From assembly GCA_018058425.1 (NCBI GenBank), contig JAGOZX010000013.1, forward strand, positions 1-49,648: DNA of 49,648 nucleotides, written 5' to 3'. Positions 1-9,206 of this stretch are shown here, one piece after another. This DNA is from Sebaldella sp. Its GTDB lineage: Bacteria > Fusobacteriota > Fusobacteriia > Fusobacteriales > Leptotrichiaceae. Position 1 is the first letter of the stretch; every line of letters starts with the position of its first letter. Under the pieces are notes generated by a model, which was not told where the DNA came from, ran no database searches, and saw only the letters and a list, made by a program, of their open reading frames with translations. The position numbers and the translations under genes are program-made.

Positions 1-108
1 ATAAAAGTAATAAAAAGGGTCTCATATGGGATCAAAAGTTTTGAAATACTGAAAAAACTAATACAATTGAAGATTGCATAAGGGTTTCAGCATTTTTTGA
101 CCCCACTA
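1..108. mobile_element. End of an insertion element extending left of the window
   Basis: No gene is visible here. A GACCCCACTA end at about 99-108 is the inverted counterpart of TAGTGGGGTG at about 49538-49547, where a transposase begins, so this looks like the outer inverted repeat of a related element whose body lies to the left. A small hairpin (GGTCTC/GGGATC, about 18-33) could be the terminator of its transposase. The family was not assigned. The call is inferred from the shared terminal motif only. Confidence 0.4.
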
Positions 109-129
109 CTTGACAGAGAACCTTTTATA

Positions 130-1044
130 CTAAGGCAGTATATGTCCAGAAGCAATATAAATTTCATACCATTCTTCACGAGTAAGGACTACATTACTTG
201 CCTTAGCTACTTCTTTTAATCTCATCTCATTCATAGTTCCAACTATAACCTGCATTTTTGCTGGATGTCTTAAAATCCATGCTGTTGCTATTGTAACATT
301 TGAAACTCCTTTTTCTTTAGCAATTTTATCAATTACTTTATTTAATTCAGGAAATTTTTCATTATCTAAAAATACTCCATCAAAGAATCCATATTGATAA
401 GGTGACCACGCCTGTATTGTAATATCTTTTAGTCTACAGTAGTCTAGTATACTTCCATCTCTTACAATAGACACATCATTTGTCATATTTACATTTATAC
501 CTGCATCTATCATACCCGTATGCATTATTCCAAACTGTAATTGATTTATTATTAACTTTTGCCCTACATACTTTTGTAATAATTCTATCTGATAAGGATT
601 TTGATTACTAACTCCAAAATACTTTACTTTTCCTTCTTTATGCAAAATATTAAAAGCTTCTGATACTTCTTCTGGTTCCACTAAAGTATCTGGTCTATGT
701 AGTAATAATGTATCCACATAATCTGTTTGAAGTCTTTTCAAACTTTTTTCAACAGAATTAATAATATGTTCCTTTGAGAAATCAAAAAAACCTTTTCTAA
801 TTCCACACTTTGTTTGTAAAATCATATCTTCTCTTTTTATTCCAGCATTCTTTACTGCTGTTCCAAAGATTTCTTCTGATACTCCCTGTCCATAGATATC
901 TGCATGATCAAAAAAAGTTATTCCTTCATTCATTGACACCTTTAATAGACTTTCTGCTTCAGCAATAGATAATGCATTCATTCTCATACACCCTAAAGAT
1001 ACTTCTGTTCCCTCTAATAAACCACCAACTGCTATTTTTTTCAT
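130..1044 (-). CDS. Aldo/keto reductase, YdhF-like
   Basis: NAD(P)H-dependent oxidoreductase of the aldo/keto reductase superfamily, a cytosolic TIM barrel. About 304 residues. The catalytic tetrad can be read: Asp and Tyr in FFDHADIYGQG, Lys in LQTKCG, and His in LLLHRPD. The combination HADIYG, TKCGI, LLLHRPD and KVKYFGVSN resembles Escherichia coli YdhF more than other branches. The open frame begins at 1053, but the Shine-Dalgarno GAGGAG directly abuts that ATG. The ATG at 1044 (MKKIAVGG), nine bases from GAGGAG, is the probable start. It stands alone, downstream of and in the same direction as the smpB operon. The substrate cannot be deduced. Confidence 0.9.
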   Translation of the reverse strand: MKKIAVGGLLEGTEVSLGCMRMNALSIAEAESLLKVSMNEGITFFDHADIYGQGVSEEIFGTAVKNAGIKREDMILQTKCGIRKGFFDFSKEHIINSVEKSLKRLQTDYVDTLLLHRPDTLVEPEEVSEAFNILHKEGKVKYFGVSNQNPYQIELLQKYVGQKLIINQLQFGIMHTGMIDAGINVNMTNDVSIVRDGSILDYCRLKDITIQAWSPYQYGFFDGVFLDNEKFPELNKVIDKIAKEKGVSNVTIATAWILRHPAKMQVIVGTMNEMRLKEVAKASNVVLTREEWYEIYIASGHILP

Positions 1045-1190
1045 TTGTCTCATCTCCTCGATATTTTTTACTTTATAAAAACTATTTATGTAAAATATAT
1101 AAAACTAACATTAGCTGTTTTCTATGAGTTTCTTATGACTATATTTAAAATTGTAATTCTTTAGTATTAAATCTATATATTAATACTAAA

Positions 1191-1219
1191 AAGAATCAGC
1201 TTCCTACTAAAACTGATCC
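1191..1219 (-). terminator. Terminator of the yajC-smpB operon
   Basis: On the minus strand a stem ATCAG/CTGAT closes a 13-base loop and is followed by TCTTTTT, ten bases after the smpB stop codon. This is consistent with an intrinsic terminator. The stem is short (5 bp), so its strength is uncertain. Confidence 0.6.
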
Positions 1220-1228
1220 TAATTATTT

Positions 1229-1675
1229 TTATCTATTGTAATCTTTTATAGTTTTATCAATGTCCCTTTTTTGATCTTTTTTCTTTAAGTCTTCTCTTTT
1301 ATCATACATTTTTTTACCTTTGGCTAAAGCCATCTCAATTTTTACTAATCTATTCTTAGTATAAATATTAAGAGGTACAAGTGTATAACCCTTTTCAGCT
1401 ATTTTACCTACAAGTTTTTGTATCTCTTTTCTATGAAGCAGTAGTTTTCTTACTCTTGTTTCAGGTAAGTTATTAATATTACCAAACTCATAATTACTTA
1501 CATGCATATTCATTATGAAAACTTCATCTTTTATGATTCTAATAAAGCTTTCTTTTATACTAACCTTACCTCTTTTTATAGACTTCACTTCTGTTCCATG
1601 AAGTTCTACTCCTACTTCTAATCTTTCTTCTATAAAATAATCATGAAAAGCTTTTTTATTTCTTGCTATATTCAT
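1229..1675 (-). CDS. smpB: SsrA-binding protein SmpB
   Basis: SmpB binds tmRNA and brings it to stalled ribosomes for trans-translation. 148 residues, the usual length. Recognised by the N-terminal NKKAFHDYFIEERLEVGVEL, the GTEVKSIKRGKVSIKESF strand, and the lysine/arginine-rich C-terminal tail (KGKKMYDKREDLKKKDQKRD) that mimics the tmRNA anticodon arm in the decoding centre. It is the last gene of the operon containing rnr (RNase R). The rnr-smpB pairing is widespread because RNase R degrades the faulty mRNA after tmRNA rescue. The ssrA RNA itself was not seen in this window. Confidence 0.96.
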   Translation of the reverse strand: MNIARNKKAFHDYFIEERLEVGVELHGTEVKSIKRGKVSIKESFIRIIKDEVFIMNMHVSNYEFGNINNLPETRVRKLLLHRKEIQKLVGKIAEKGYTLVPLNIYTKNRLVKIEMALAKGKKMYDKREDLKKKDQKRDIDKTIKDYNR

Positions 1676-1684
1676 AATATTCTC

Positions 1685-2221
1685 CTATTCTACTTCCTCT
1701 ACCACAAACATTTGAGAAGCTGTTTCAGAATCTAAAATTTTTCCTATATCGTCTTTTGTACTTTTTGCTCTATAAACCTCTAATGACTTATTATCTATAA
1801 CTTCTATAACTGCATAATACTTCATTCCCTTATTTTTCTTGATATTAAAAGTATATGTCTTTATAGTATCTGCTTTTGCTGTATGTTTAAAAGAATAGTC
1901 ATTATAGTAAACTTCTTCAGCAGGATAATCTGCTAATAAAGGATCGTACTCATATACATACACCACTACATCTCCATTTTTTATTGTTGGTATATTTTTA
2001 CTCACCTTTAATTTTATTGTTGCTTTCACAGTTACAGGTTTTTCTTCTTTAGTCTCATCTACTGGCTTAGCTGCCTTTGCTGGCGTTGCTGTTTTAGGTA
2101 CTGTTTTAGTTTTTACTGGTTTAGCTGGTTCAGTCTCTAATGTAGTAACTTCTTCTAAAACATTATCAGTAAATCCTAATGCAAATATTAATAAAAATGT
2201 CATAAAAATTAGTTTTTTCAT
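1685..2221 (-). CDS. Exported protein with a Pro/Lys/Thr-rich linker, unknown function
   Basis: 178 residues. The N-terminus MKKLIFMTFLLIFALGF is a signal peptide. No cysteine lipobox follows, so a soluble envelope protein is likely. Residues about 25-65 are a low-complexity linker rich in Pro, Lys, Thr and Ala, of the kind that spans peptidoglycan. The C-terminal ~110 residues look like a compact beta domain (KLKVSKNIPTIKNGD, VVVYVYEYDPLLADYPAEEV). It lies between rnr and smpB with short gaps, so it should be co-transcribed. A vague resemblance of the beta domain to YbaY-like sandwich proteins is only an impression. I do not recognise the family. Confidence 0.75.
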   Translation of the reverse strand: MKKLIFMTFLLIFALGFTDNVLEEVTTLETEPAKPVKTKTVPKTATPAKAAKPVDETKEEKPVTVKATIKLKVSKNIPTIKNGDVVVYVYEYDPLLADYPAEEVYYNDYSFKHTAKADTIKTYTFNIKKNKGMKYYAVIEVIDNKSLEVYRAKSTKDDIGKILDSETASQMFVVEEVE

Positions 2222-2252
2222 ATTTTCTCCTCTTCTATCTTAAAAAAATTCT

Positions 2253-4340
2253 TTATCCTTTAAATGGAATTATTTCTATTTCCATTTTTTCAAAACTTGC
2301 ATTTGTAACTATTACTTTTATTGTATTTCCTATTGTATACTCTTTTCCATTTTGAGTATTAATCATTTTGTAATTTTCTTCTTCATAAATATATTCATCC
2401 TGCTCATTATGAACATTATAAACAACCTCTACATGATTTTCCAGTTCCATAAATATCTTACTCTTATTCATGCCGCTTATTCTAGCAACAAAAACTTCTC
2501 CTACTTTATCTTTCATGTATTCAATCAATTTAATTTTTATACTTTCTTCTTCCATTCTATCCGCATCTCTTTCTGTTTTAGAAATGTGCTTAGCTACTAC
2601 TTCATATTCTGAAAGCATTTGTTCTTTTTCCTTTGGTTTTATGAATTTTTCCAATGATTTACCAAGTACTCTATGAACTATCAAATCTGAATATCTTCTA
2701 ATAGGTGATGTAAAATGCAGATAGAATTTTGATGATAAACCAAAATGTCCTAAGTTTTTATTATTATATCTAGCTCTCTGCATAGCTCTCAGTATTAATT
2801 TATGTATTAGATATCCCTCATCTAGATCTTTAGTTTTCTCAATTATTGTTTGAAATTTACCTGGATGTATATCTTCTAAATTTTTTAGATGATATCCAAA
2901 TTTTATTAAAGTATCATTCAGTGTTTTTATTTTTTCCTTATCTGGATCCTCATGTACTCTATAGATAGTAGGCATTTCTTCCCAAAATAATTTTTCAGCT
3001 ACAGACTCATTTGCTGCTACCATGAAATCCTCAATTATTCTTTCAGATTCTCCTCTTTTTCTAAGTTCTATCTCTTTTACACTTTTATCATCATTAAGTA
3101 CTACTTTTATTTCTGGAAGCTCGAAATCTATACTTCCTCTTCTTTTCTTAACATCTCTTAATAGCTTTGATAATTCTAACATATGTAATATCATTTCATT
3201 TATAGGTTCGTATTCCTTTACGGATTCTTCATCACCAGCTATTATCTCATTTACTTTTTGATATGTCATTCTGTACTTAGAATTTATAACTGATTTATAA
3301 AAATCATTTTTAACTACTTTTCCTTGCTCATCAAGGTCTATTTCAGCAGTAAAAGTCAGCTTATCCTCATTAGGATTTAATGAACATAAGTCATTTGATA
3401 ACTTCTTTGGAAGCATCGGTATAACTCTGTCTACTAGATAAATAGAATTCCCTCTTTTTAGCGCTTCTTCATCTAACTTTGACTTCTCGCTTACATAATA
3501 AGAAACATCTGCTATACAAACAATTAATTTATATCCAGTTTTTGTTTTTTCTACATATACTGCGTCATCTAAGTCTTTAGCATCAGAACCATCTATTGTT
3601 ATAATTTTTAGGTCTCTTAAGTCTCTTCTGCTGTTAATTTCACCAATACTTGGTTTTTCTAATTTATATAACTCATTTTCCACTTCATCAGAAAATGTTT
3701 CTGATACGCCATTATTAATTAGTATTCCATTTATAAGAGCTTCTGTATTTTGTGGGTCTCCTAAGATACTTACAATCTCGCCTTCTGGCTTTCTTTCTTC
3801 ATCTCCCCAAAAATATATTTTAACAGCTACTAGGTCACCATTTTTGGCTCCCTTAGTTTTCTTACGACTGATATATACATCTCTTCCCATATGTTCTTTA
3901 GGAAGAACAAAACCAAAGTTATCATTTTGCTGATATACTCCAATAATTACATTCTTTGATCTTTCTATTATTTTATAAACTTCACCTTCACGGCTTTTAC
4001 TTCCTCTTGCATCTTTTAATATTCGTACTAATACAGTATCTCCATTCATAGCTCCTCTTAAATAAGGACCTGCTATAAAGATACTTTCTTCTCCTTGAAT
4101 ATCTAAAAATCCAAACTTCCCTGTGGGAATCGAAACTTCCCCTCTAATATATCCTTCACTTTCAGGAATAGTATAATTTCCACTTTTTACTAGAAGTATT
4201 TCTCCACGATCTATCCATTCTTCTAATAACTGTTTATTTTTCTTTCTATTTTTTTTAGACCACCCTAAAACTGTTACAACATCGTTGTAGTTTAATGGGC
4301 CAGATTCTAAAAATTTTTTTAATTCTATTAAATCACTCAT
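2253..4340 (-). CDS. rnr: Ribonuclease R
   Basis: Processive 3'-to-5' exoribonuclease (RNB family) that degrades structured RNA and works with tmRNA-SmpB. 695 residues, typical of RNase R. Order: N-terminal winged helix (about 1-60), cold-shock domains (about 65-215), RNB catalytic core (about 240-570) with the metal-binding aspartates in TIDGSDAKDLDDAVYV and the HFTSPIRRYSDLIVHR signature, and a C-terminal S1 domain (about 610-690) starting near VGEVFVARISGM. Its start overlaps the yqeK stop by four bases (ATGA type), indicating translational coupling. Confidence 0.96.
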   Translation of the reverse strand: MSDLIELKKFLESGPLNYNDVVTVLGWSKKNRKKNKQLLEEWIDRGEILLVKSGNYTIPESEGYIRGEVSIPTGKFGFLDIQGEESIFIAGPYLRGAMNGDTVLVRILKDARGSKSREGEVYKIIERSKNVIIGVYQQNDNFGFVLPKEHMGRDVYISRKKTKGAKNGDLVAVKIYFWGDEERKPEGEIVSILGDPQNTEALINGILINNGVSETFSDEVENELYKLEKPSIGEINSRRDLRDLKIITIDGSDAKDLDDAVYVEKTKTGYKLIVCIADVSYYVSEKSKLDEEALKRGNSIYLVDRVIPMLPKKLSNDLCSLNPNEDKLTFTAEIDLDEQGKVVKNDFYKSVINSKYRMTYQKVNEIIAGDEESVKEYEPINEMILHMLELSKLLRDVKKRRGSIDFELPEIKVVLNDDKSVKEIELRKRGESERIIEDFMVAANESVAEKLFWEEMPTIYRVHEDPDKEKIKTLNDTLIKFGYHLKNLEDIHPGKFQTIIEKTKDLDEGYLIHKLILRAMQRARYNNKNLGHFGLSSKFYLHFTSPIRRYSDLIVHRVLGKSLEKFIKPKEKEQMLSEYEVVAKHISKTERDADRMEEESIKIKLIEYMKDKVGEVFVARISGMNKSKIFMELENHVEVVYNVHNEQDEYIYEEENYKMINTQNGKEYTIGNTIKVIVTNASFEKMEIEIIPFKG

Positions 4341-4930
4341 AGTTTAACTCTTTCTTTTTTCATATTATTTAACAAATCATTTCTAAAATCAACCGTATTT
4401 GGATGAATTAATGAATGTTTACTTATTAAGTATTCAATCTTTTTATCTAATTCATAAAGAATTGCTTTATCAATGTTACTTTTAGCTAATTCCCTTGTTT
4501 TATCCACACCCGGCCAGTCTCTTTCATCTTCAATAGCATCAGCTAAATAGACTATTTTAGAAACTAAAGACATATTAGTTTTTCCAATTGTATGGTATCT
4601 TATTGCCTCTAAAATCTCTTGATCTGTTATTCCCAGCTCTTTTTCTGCCACTTCCGCTGCTGCAAAACCATGAAGTATCTGAGGAATTCTATAACTTTCA
4701 TTATGAATTTCTAAGTATTTATCTCCAACCAAAGCTAACATATCTGCTAACTCATATGATTTTGCTGCATCATGTAAAGATGCACCTATCATGACTTTGT
4801 CAATAGGTGCATTGTATAATTCAGCTAGTTGTTTTGCTTTTTTTAAAACCCTTTTTGTATGCTCATATCTTTTTACATCCAATTTACTTTTTACAAATTT
4901 ATCTATTTTTTTCATATCCACGATGATCAC
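4337..4930 (-). CDS. yqeK: HD-domain Ap4A hydrolase, YqeK family
   Basis: Predicted symmetrical bis(5'-nucleosyl)-tetraphosphatase, which hydrolyses the stress alarmone Ap4A to two ADP. About 190-197 residues. The metal-binding HD superfamily motifs are visible: H in YEHTKRV, HD in GASLHDAAKSYE, H in LHGFAAAEVAE, H in IRYHTIG and the late D in YLADAIEDER. That set is characteristic of YqeK. The longest frame starts at a GTG (4930). The GTG at 4921 or ATG at 4915 (MKKIDKF) fits the AAGGTG ribosome binding site better, so the first few residues are uncertain. It overlaps rnr by four bases. Confidence 0.9.
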   Translation of the reverse strand: MIIVDMKKIDKFVKSKLDVKRYEHTKRVLKKAKQLAELYNAPIDKVMIGASLHDAAKSYELADMLALVGDKYLEIHNESYRIPQILHGFAAAEVAEKELGITDQEILEAIRYHTIGKTNMSLVSKIVYLADAIEDERDWPGVDKTRELAKSNIDKAILYELDKKIEYLISKHSLIHPNTVDFRNDLLNNMKKERVKL

Positions 4931-4931
4931 C

Positions 4932-5432
4932 TTATATTATAGAATCTCCATCTATTTGTATTTCTACTTCCTGTACATGGAATTTTTCAGTAATAGTTTT
5001 TACCACTGATTCTACAAATGAATTATATAATGCTTCATTTGTCTCTTTCAAACTTTTTAAATCAGGACTAAATTTAATTATTTCTTTTCTTCCGTTGTCT
5101 ACCTTGTATGCACTTAAAAATTTAGCTTCTTTAGGTAAAAATGGAGACTTCAAAATTATTTGATTTACATAATCTCCCTCTATTACACTTCTTTTACTTT
5201 CTATTCCGTTTGATACTTTTTCTATTACTTTTGTAGTTGGATTGTATATATAAAATTCTATTTGTTTTGGTAGTTCTTTCACATCTTGTTCTTCACTTTT
5301 CTTCACTTCTACTTTTGTAATAACATTTTTGTTTATTTTAGAATCTTTATAAGAAAAAATTATAACTATAATCGCTAATACAAACATAAATACTACTAAT
5401 TTATTTTTAGCAAAGAATCCCTTTATATCCAT
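4932..5432 (-). CDS. Membrane-anchored GerMN-domain protein
   Basis: 166 residues: a short cytosolic N-terminus, one membrane segment (about 12-27, LVVFMFVLAIIVIIF), then an extracytoplasmic domain. The domain pattern (IEFYIYNP, KEAKFLSAYKV, FVESVVKTITEKFHVQEVEIQIDG) matches the GerMN fold known from spore germination and spore-assembly proteins. In a non-sporulating lineage it is more likely to act in the cell wall. It sits next to an N-acetylmuramoyl-L-alanine amidase, a pairing that supports peptidoglycan-related work. Assignment is by pattern only. Confidence 0.75.
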   Translation of the reverse strand: MDIKGFFAKNKLVVFMFVLAIIVIIFSYKDSKINKNVITKVEVKKSEEQDVKELPKQIEFYIYNPTTKVIEKVSNGIESKRSVIEGDYVNQIILKSPFLPKEAKFLSAYKVDNGRKEIIKFSPDLKSLKETNEALYNSFVESVVKTITEKFHVQEVEIQIDGDSII

Positions 5433-5447
5433 GAACTTTTACTCCTT

Positions 5448-6464
5448 CTAATAAAAGTGCTTTCTAATTCCTTCAGCTATTGATTTAGCTACAACTCTCT
5501 TATAATAGTCATTGCCATAAAAAGACATATCTCCTGAGTTTGAAATAAATCCTATTTCTACTAATATAGATGGTGATTTGCTTCCTCTTAATACTGCAAA
5601 GTTTGCTCCAAAAACACCTCTACGTCTTAATCCAATATCTCCAACTATGTTATCTAAAACATCTGTTGCTATTGCTGCACTTTTTTGTTGATTTGCTCTA
5701 TAAAAAATATCATTTAAAATAAAATCTGATACTGGTTCTGTAACTCCATATTTAGAATCTACACTATTTTCAAACTTTGCAACTTCTGCTGCATATGAAG
5801 ACTCTTTTTTTGAATAATAAAATACTTCTGTTCCATTACCTGAGCTGCTAGATGCAGAATTTAAATGTATACTTACAAATAAATCAGCATTTGCATCATT
5901 TCCAATGTCAGCTCTAGTTCCAAGGGGAATAAATACATCAGTATCTCTAGTCATAATTACATTATAGTCAGACTTTAGTTCAGTTGATAGATATTTTGCT
6001 ACATCTAATGCTATATCTTTCTCTCTATAACTGTTTCCTGTTGCTCCGGAATCTTTCCCACCATGACCTGCATCTACTACTATTGTGTATTTCTTTTTAG
6101 TACTAGCTGCTTTAGAAAATGTTATTCTTAGTTCTCCACCAGTTGATGATACTTTGTAATCCACATTTCTTGCTAAATATAAAGTAGCACTTAGACTATT
6201 GTTTACAGTATTTAATGAAACTGTATCTAAAAATTTATCATTTACATTTAATGTAGTTGCTACCGATTTAGGTAATGTTACATTTGTAAAGTCTATGACT
6301 AGTGCATCCTGACCTTTGTCATATCTAGTTCTATATTGTGGTACTTTTTTTTCTTTAAAAAATATGGAATATGTCCCACTTCTATACGTTGTTTTATCGA
6401 CTGTTTCACTAAATAGAGTAAAACTAAATAAAACAAGAGATAGAAGTATAATTATTCTTTTCAT
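5448..6464 (-). CDS. N-acetylmuramoyl-L-alanine amidase, AmiC type
   Basis: Zinc amidase that cleaves the amide bond between MurNAc and the stem peptide, acting in the periplasm during cell separation. 338 residues: signal peptide (1-20), AMIN domain (about 25-115) for septal targeting, and Amidase_3 catalytic domain (about 125-338). Catalytic features seen are the zinc His in VVDAGHGGKDSGA, the Glu in YREKDIALDVAKYL, the second zinc His in LFVSIHLNSA, and the catalytic Glu in ILVEIGFISN. The start has a good AAGGAG site. It is in the yajC-to-smpB operon, next to the GerMN protein. Confidence 0.93.
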   Translation of the reverse strand: MKRIIILLSLVLFSFTLFSETVDKTTYRSGTYSIFFKEKKVPQYRTRYDKGQDALVIDFTNVTLPKSVATTLNVNDKFLDTVSLNTVNNSLSATLYLARNVDYKVSSTGGELRITFSKAASTKKKYTIVVDAGHGGKDSGATGNSYREKDIALDVAKYLSTELKSDYNVIMTRDTDVFIPLGTRADIGNDANADLFVSIHLNSASSSSGNGTEVFYYSKKESSYAAEVAKFENSVDSKYGVTEPVSDFILNDIFYRANQQKSAAIATDVLDNIVGDIGLRRRGVFGANFAVLRGSKSPSILVEIGFISNSGDMSFYGNDYYKRVVAKSIAEGIRKHFY

Positions 6465-6495
6465 TACTGCTACTCCTTATATTTCTTTCTCTTTT

Positions 6496-6750
6496 TTATT
6501 GCTCTTTTCTTGAAATCGCTGATTTTATTAATGTTAATTTTGCATTACTGTCAATTTTTATTTCTATTGTTGTGTCAGCAATACTTGATATAGTTCCTTT
6601 TATACCACCTATAGTTACTACCTTATCCCCTACTTTTAGACCATCCATTAACTTTGACTGATCTTTTTTTCTTTTATTGCTTGAATAAAATATCATTGCT
6701 AACATTAAAACTATTGGTAAAAAATATATATATTGAATATAACCTGCCAT
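6496..6750 (-). CDS. yajC: Preprotein translocase subunit YajC
   Basis: Small inner-membrane subunit of the SecDF-YajC complex that assists Sec-dependent export. 84 residues. One N-terminal membrane segment (about 5-22, IYFLPIVLMLAMIFY) is followed by the diagnostic soluble part with NKRKKDQSKLMDGLKVGDKV and VVTIGGIKGTISSI. It is the first gene of the seven-gene operon that runs to smpB, preceded by AAAAGGAG and an extended -10 (TGTTATAAT at about 6773-6781). secD and secF are not in the window. Confidence 0.93.
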   Translation of the reverse strand: MAGYIQYIYFLPIVLMLAMIFYSSNKRKKDQSKLMDGLKVGDKVVTIGGIKGTISSIADTTIEIKIDSNAKLTLIKSAISRKEQ

Positions 6751-6888
6751 ATCTACTCTCCTTTTACTGTATTGAATCTAGAGTATTATAACATAAAATA
6801 TTCGTAAATACCATATTTAAATTAAAATTTAAAATCAATATATCTTGCAAAGATAAGGTATTACAACATCAAATATTAAAAAATCTCC

Positions 6889-7897
6889 CTATTTGAAAAT
6901 TATAGTTGTGGGCTCTGGAATAGAATATTTATAACCAGTATTTCTTAACACATTATTCTCTCTGTCTATGAAAAAACTAACTAAATTATTAGAAAATCTA
7001 TTTGCTGCTATTAATATTTTATCGTCCCCATCTATATTAATATCTCTTGTGTGATCTCCATCAGCACTAACAATTGACACTAAAACAGGTAATTTAGTAA
7101 TTTCATCTATATTAAACATTGAAACTGTTCCGGGCTTTCTACTAGAGCTAAAAAGTTTTGTTCCATCTTTCGATATTCTAATTGCCCCTCCATCTCCCTC
7201 TGAACTAAATTGCAGATATATATCCTAAAATTTCAAAGCCTTTTGAAGCAGAATATTTTAAAGAGGCTATTTCTACTGAATATTCTGTGATAACATATGC
7301 ATTTTCACCATTATTATGAAATACTAAATGTCTAGGCCCACTTCCCTTTTTAAATTCCAAATTCTGAACTCTTTTACCTATTTCTCCATTTAAAAATTCA
7401 TAAACAACCAAAATATCCAATCCTAAATCCACTACAAATAAATATTTTTCATCGGGTGTTAAACCAACATAGTGTGGATGAACCTCACCTAAATTCATAT
7501 CATTATGATTTACTTCTGAAATCATACCTGTAATTTCTCCATTTAAACCTAGTTTATATGTTTTGACTTCACCATTTTTATAGTTAGCAGTAAAAAGATA
7601 TAAATTATTTTTATCTGTATTTATGTGACAAGTTGATTTTTCATCTAATAAAATTTCTGAAAATGGTGTTAAACTATTTTTTCCCAGTTTAGATGCTGCT
7701 ATTCCATGTGAATTTTCTTTTGTCAAAATCGAATAAAGTATATCTTTTTCTTTATTCATAACCATATATGATGGATTTAGAATTTTTGAAACTTGTTGTA
7801 ATTCAAAAATTTCTCCAGTATTATTATCTAATTCAAGTTTAAAAATACCACTCTCGATATTATTATCATATGTTCCAATATAAAATTCTTTTTTCAT
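6889..7897 (-). pseudogene. 6-phosphogluconolactonase-like beta-propeller lactonase, frameshifted
   Basis: Seven-bladed beta-propeller protein of the YbhE/lactonase family. Members hydrolyse 6-phosphogluconolactone or similar lactones. Two adjacent frames together give about 338 residues, the family length. The upstream frame (from 7897, MKKEFYIGTYDNN) stops at 7205 right after ILGYISAI. The downstream frame continues the family pattern with SSEGDGGAIRISKDGTKLF and ends at 6889. The frames join at a TA-rich stretch (about 7215-7225), where one extra base explains the break. The longest upstream frame starts at 7906, but its ATG abuts the AAAGGAG site, so 7897 is preferred. A sequencing error cannot be excluded. 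Confidence 0.8.
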
Positions 7898-7983
7898 AAA
7901 AATCATCTCCTTTTATAAGTTAACATCTTTTTATTTATCTAAAATTTCCTTTGTTTAATTATAATTCATATAAACACAGAAAA

Positions 7984-8014
7984 ACCATCTGGTAAGCATC
8001 CCTCACCAAATGGT
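7984..8014 (-). terminator. Terminator after dnaJ
   Basis: Inverted repeat ACCATCTGGT/ACCAAATGGT with an 11-base loop. On the minus strand it is followed by TTTTTC, just after the dnaJ stop codon. There is one mismatch in the 10-bp stem. It separates dnaJ from the lactonase remnant. Confidence 0.75.
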
Positions 8015-8019
8015 CTTTT

Positions 8020-9177
8020 TTAACTTTCTGTTCCAAAAAATTTCTTTAATTTATCAAGAAAAGATTTTGAATTTTTATAATTTTTTTCATTCAATGAATC
8101 ACCAAATTTTTCCAATAAATCTTTCTGCTTTGTAGTTAATCCTGTTGGAACTTCTACTTTTACTTCCAAAATTTCTGATCCTTTTTGATTTGAGTGTAGT
8201 CTCGGTATTCCTTTTTCTTTTAATCTAAATATCTTACCACTTTGTGTTCCCTCAGGAATTTTTATTTTTGTTTTCCCATCTAAAGTAGGCACTTCTACCT
8301 CTCCACCTAATATAGCTGTCACTATTTCTATTGGGATATCACAATGTATGTCATTTCCATGTCTAGTAAATATAGCATGTCTTTTTTCAGATATATAAAC
8401 GTATAAGTCTCCATATTCTCCATTATTTTCTCCAGCATCTCCTGCTTCTCTCACTACTAGTCTTTGCCCTGCTTCTATTCCTGCTGGAATTTTTACTTTT
8501 TTAGAATATGTTTCTTTTACTACACCTGAACCTGCACAAGTATGGCATTCTTTTTCAGGTACTTCTCCTAAACCATGACACTTATCACACGTTTGGATAC
8601 TTTGTCCTACACCAAAAATTGTTCTTTGCTGTACTCTTATCTGTCCAGAACCTCCACATTTATCACATGTATGCATTTTATATCCAGGTTCTAGACCTGA
8701 ACCACTACATGTACCACATTTACTTTTTCTTTTATACTTTACTTCTTTTTCTGTACCTTTTGCTACCTCTTCAAGAGTTATATCAAGGTTATATCTAAGG
8801 TCGCTACCTCTTCTTACCCTTCTAGTCTGTCTTCCGCCTCCGCCAAATCCTTCAAAAGGGCTTCCACCACCAAAAATATTACCAAATATATCTCCTAAAT
8901 CTTCAAAAGATCCACCACTAAATCCAGAGTAGCCTCCGCCACCTCCGCCATTTTCAAAAGCACTATGACCATACTGATCATACTGGACTTTTTTATCTTT
9001 ATCTCCCAAAATCTCATAAGCTTCAGAAGCTTCCTTAAACTTTTCTTCTGATGCTTTATCATCTTTATTTCTATCAGGATGATACTTCATGGCCAGTTTT
9101 CTATAAGCTTTTTTTATCTCTTGTTCAGTGGCATTTTTATCTACTCCTAAAATTTCATAATAATCTCTTTTTGCCAT
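8020..9177 (-). CDS. dnaJ: Chaperone DnaJ (Hsp40)
   Basis: Co-chaperone that delivers unfolded substrates to DnaK and stimulates its ATPase. 385 residues with the full type-I layout: J domain (1-70) with the HPD motif in [11 protein letters not shown], Gly/Phe-rich region (about 75-125, [19 protein letters not shown]), four CxxCxGxG zinc repeats (about 153-215, [32 protein letters not shown]) and the C-terminal substrate-binding domains. It is co-transcribed with the galM-like gene 29 bp upstream. It is separated from hrcA-grpE-dnaK by a terminator, and no CIRCE lies directly before it. Confidence 0.97.
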   Translation of the reverse strand: MAKRDYYEILGVDKNATEQEIKKAYRKLAMKYHPDRNKDDKASEEKFKEASEAYEILGDKDKKVQYDQYGHSAFENGGGGGGYSGFSGGSFEDLGDIFGNIFGGGSPFEGFGGGGRQTRRVRRGSDLRYNLDITLEEVAKGTEKEVKYKRKSKCGTCSGSGLEPGYKMHTCDKCGGSGQIRVQQRTIFGVGQSIQTCDKCHGLGEVPEKECHTCAGSGVVKETYSKKVKIPAGIEAGQRLVVREAGDAGENNGEYGDLYVYISEKRHAIFTRHGNDIHCDIPIEIVTAILGGEVEVPTLDGKTKIKIPEGTQSGKIFRLKEKGIPRLHSNQKGSEILEVKVEVPTGLTTKQKDLLEKFGDSLNEKNYKNSKSFLDKLKKFFGTES

Positions 9178-9206
9178 TCTTTATACTCCTTTAAAGACTT
9201 TTCGAA

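Noticed and set aside
1054..1228. tmRNA (ssrA) next to smpB
   Set aside because: No alanine-acceptor-like ends or tag ORF found. Only a terminator and AT-rich sequence are present.
8508..8798. Open frame of 96 codons on the plus strand opposite dnaJ
   Set aside because: It mirrors the repetitive Cys/Gly codons of the dnaJ zinc region, has Leu/Tyr/His-rich nonsense composition and no ribosome binding site.
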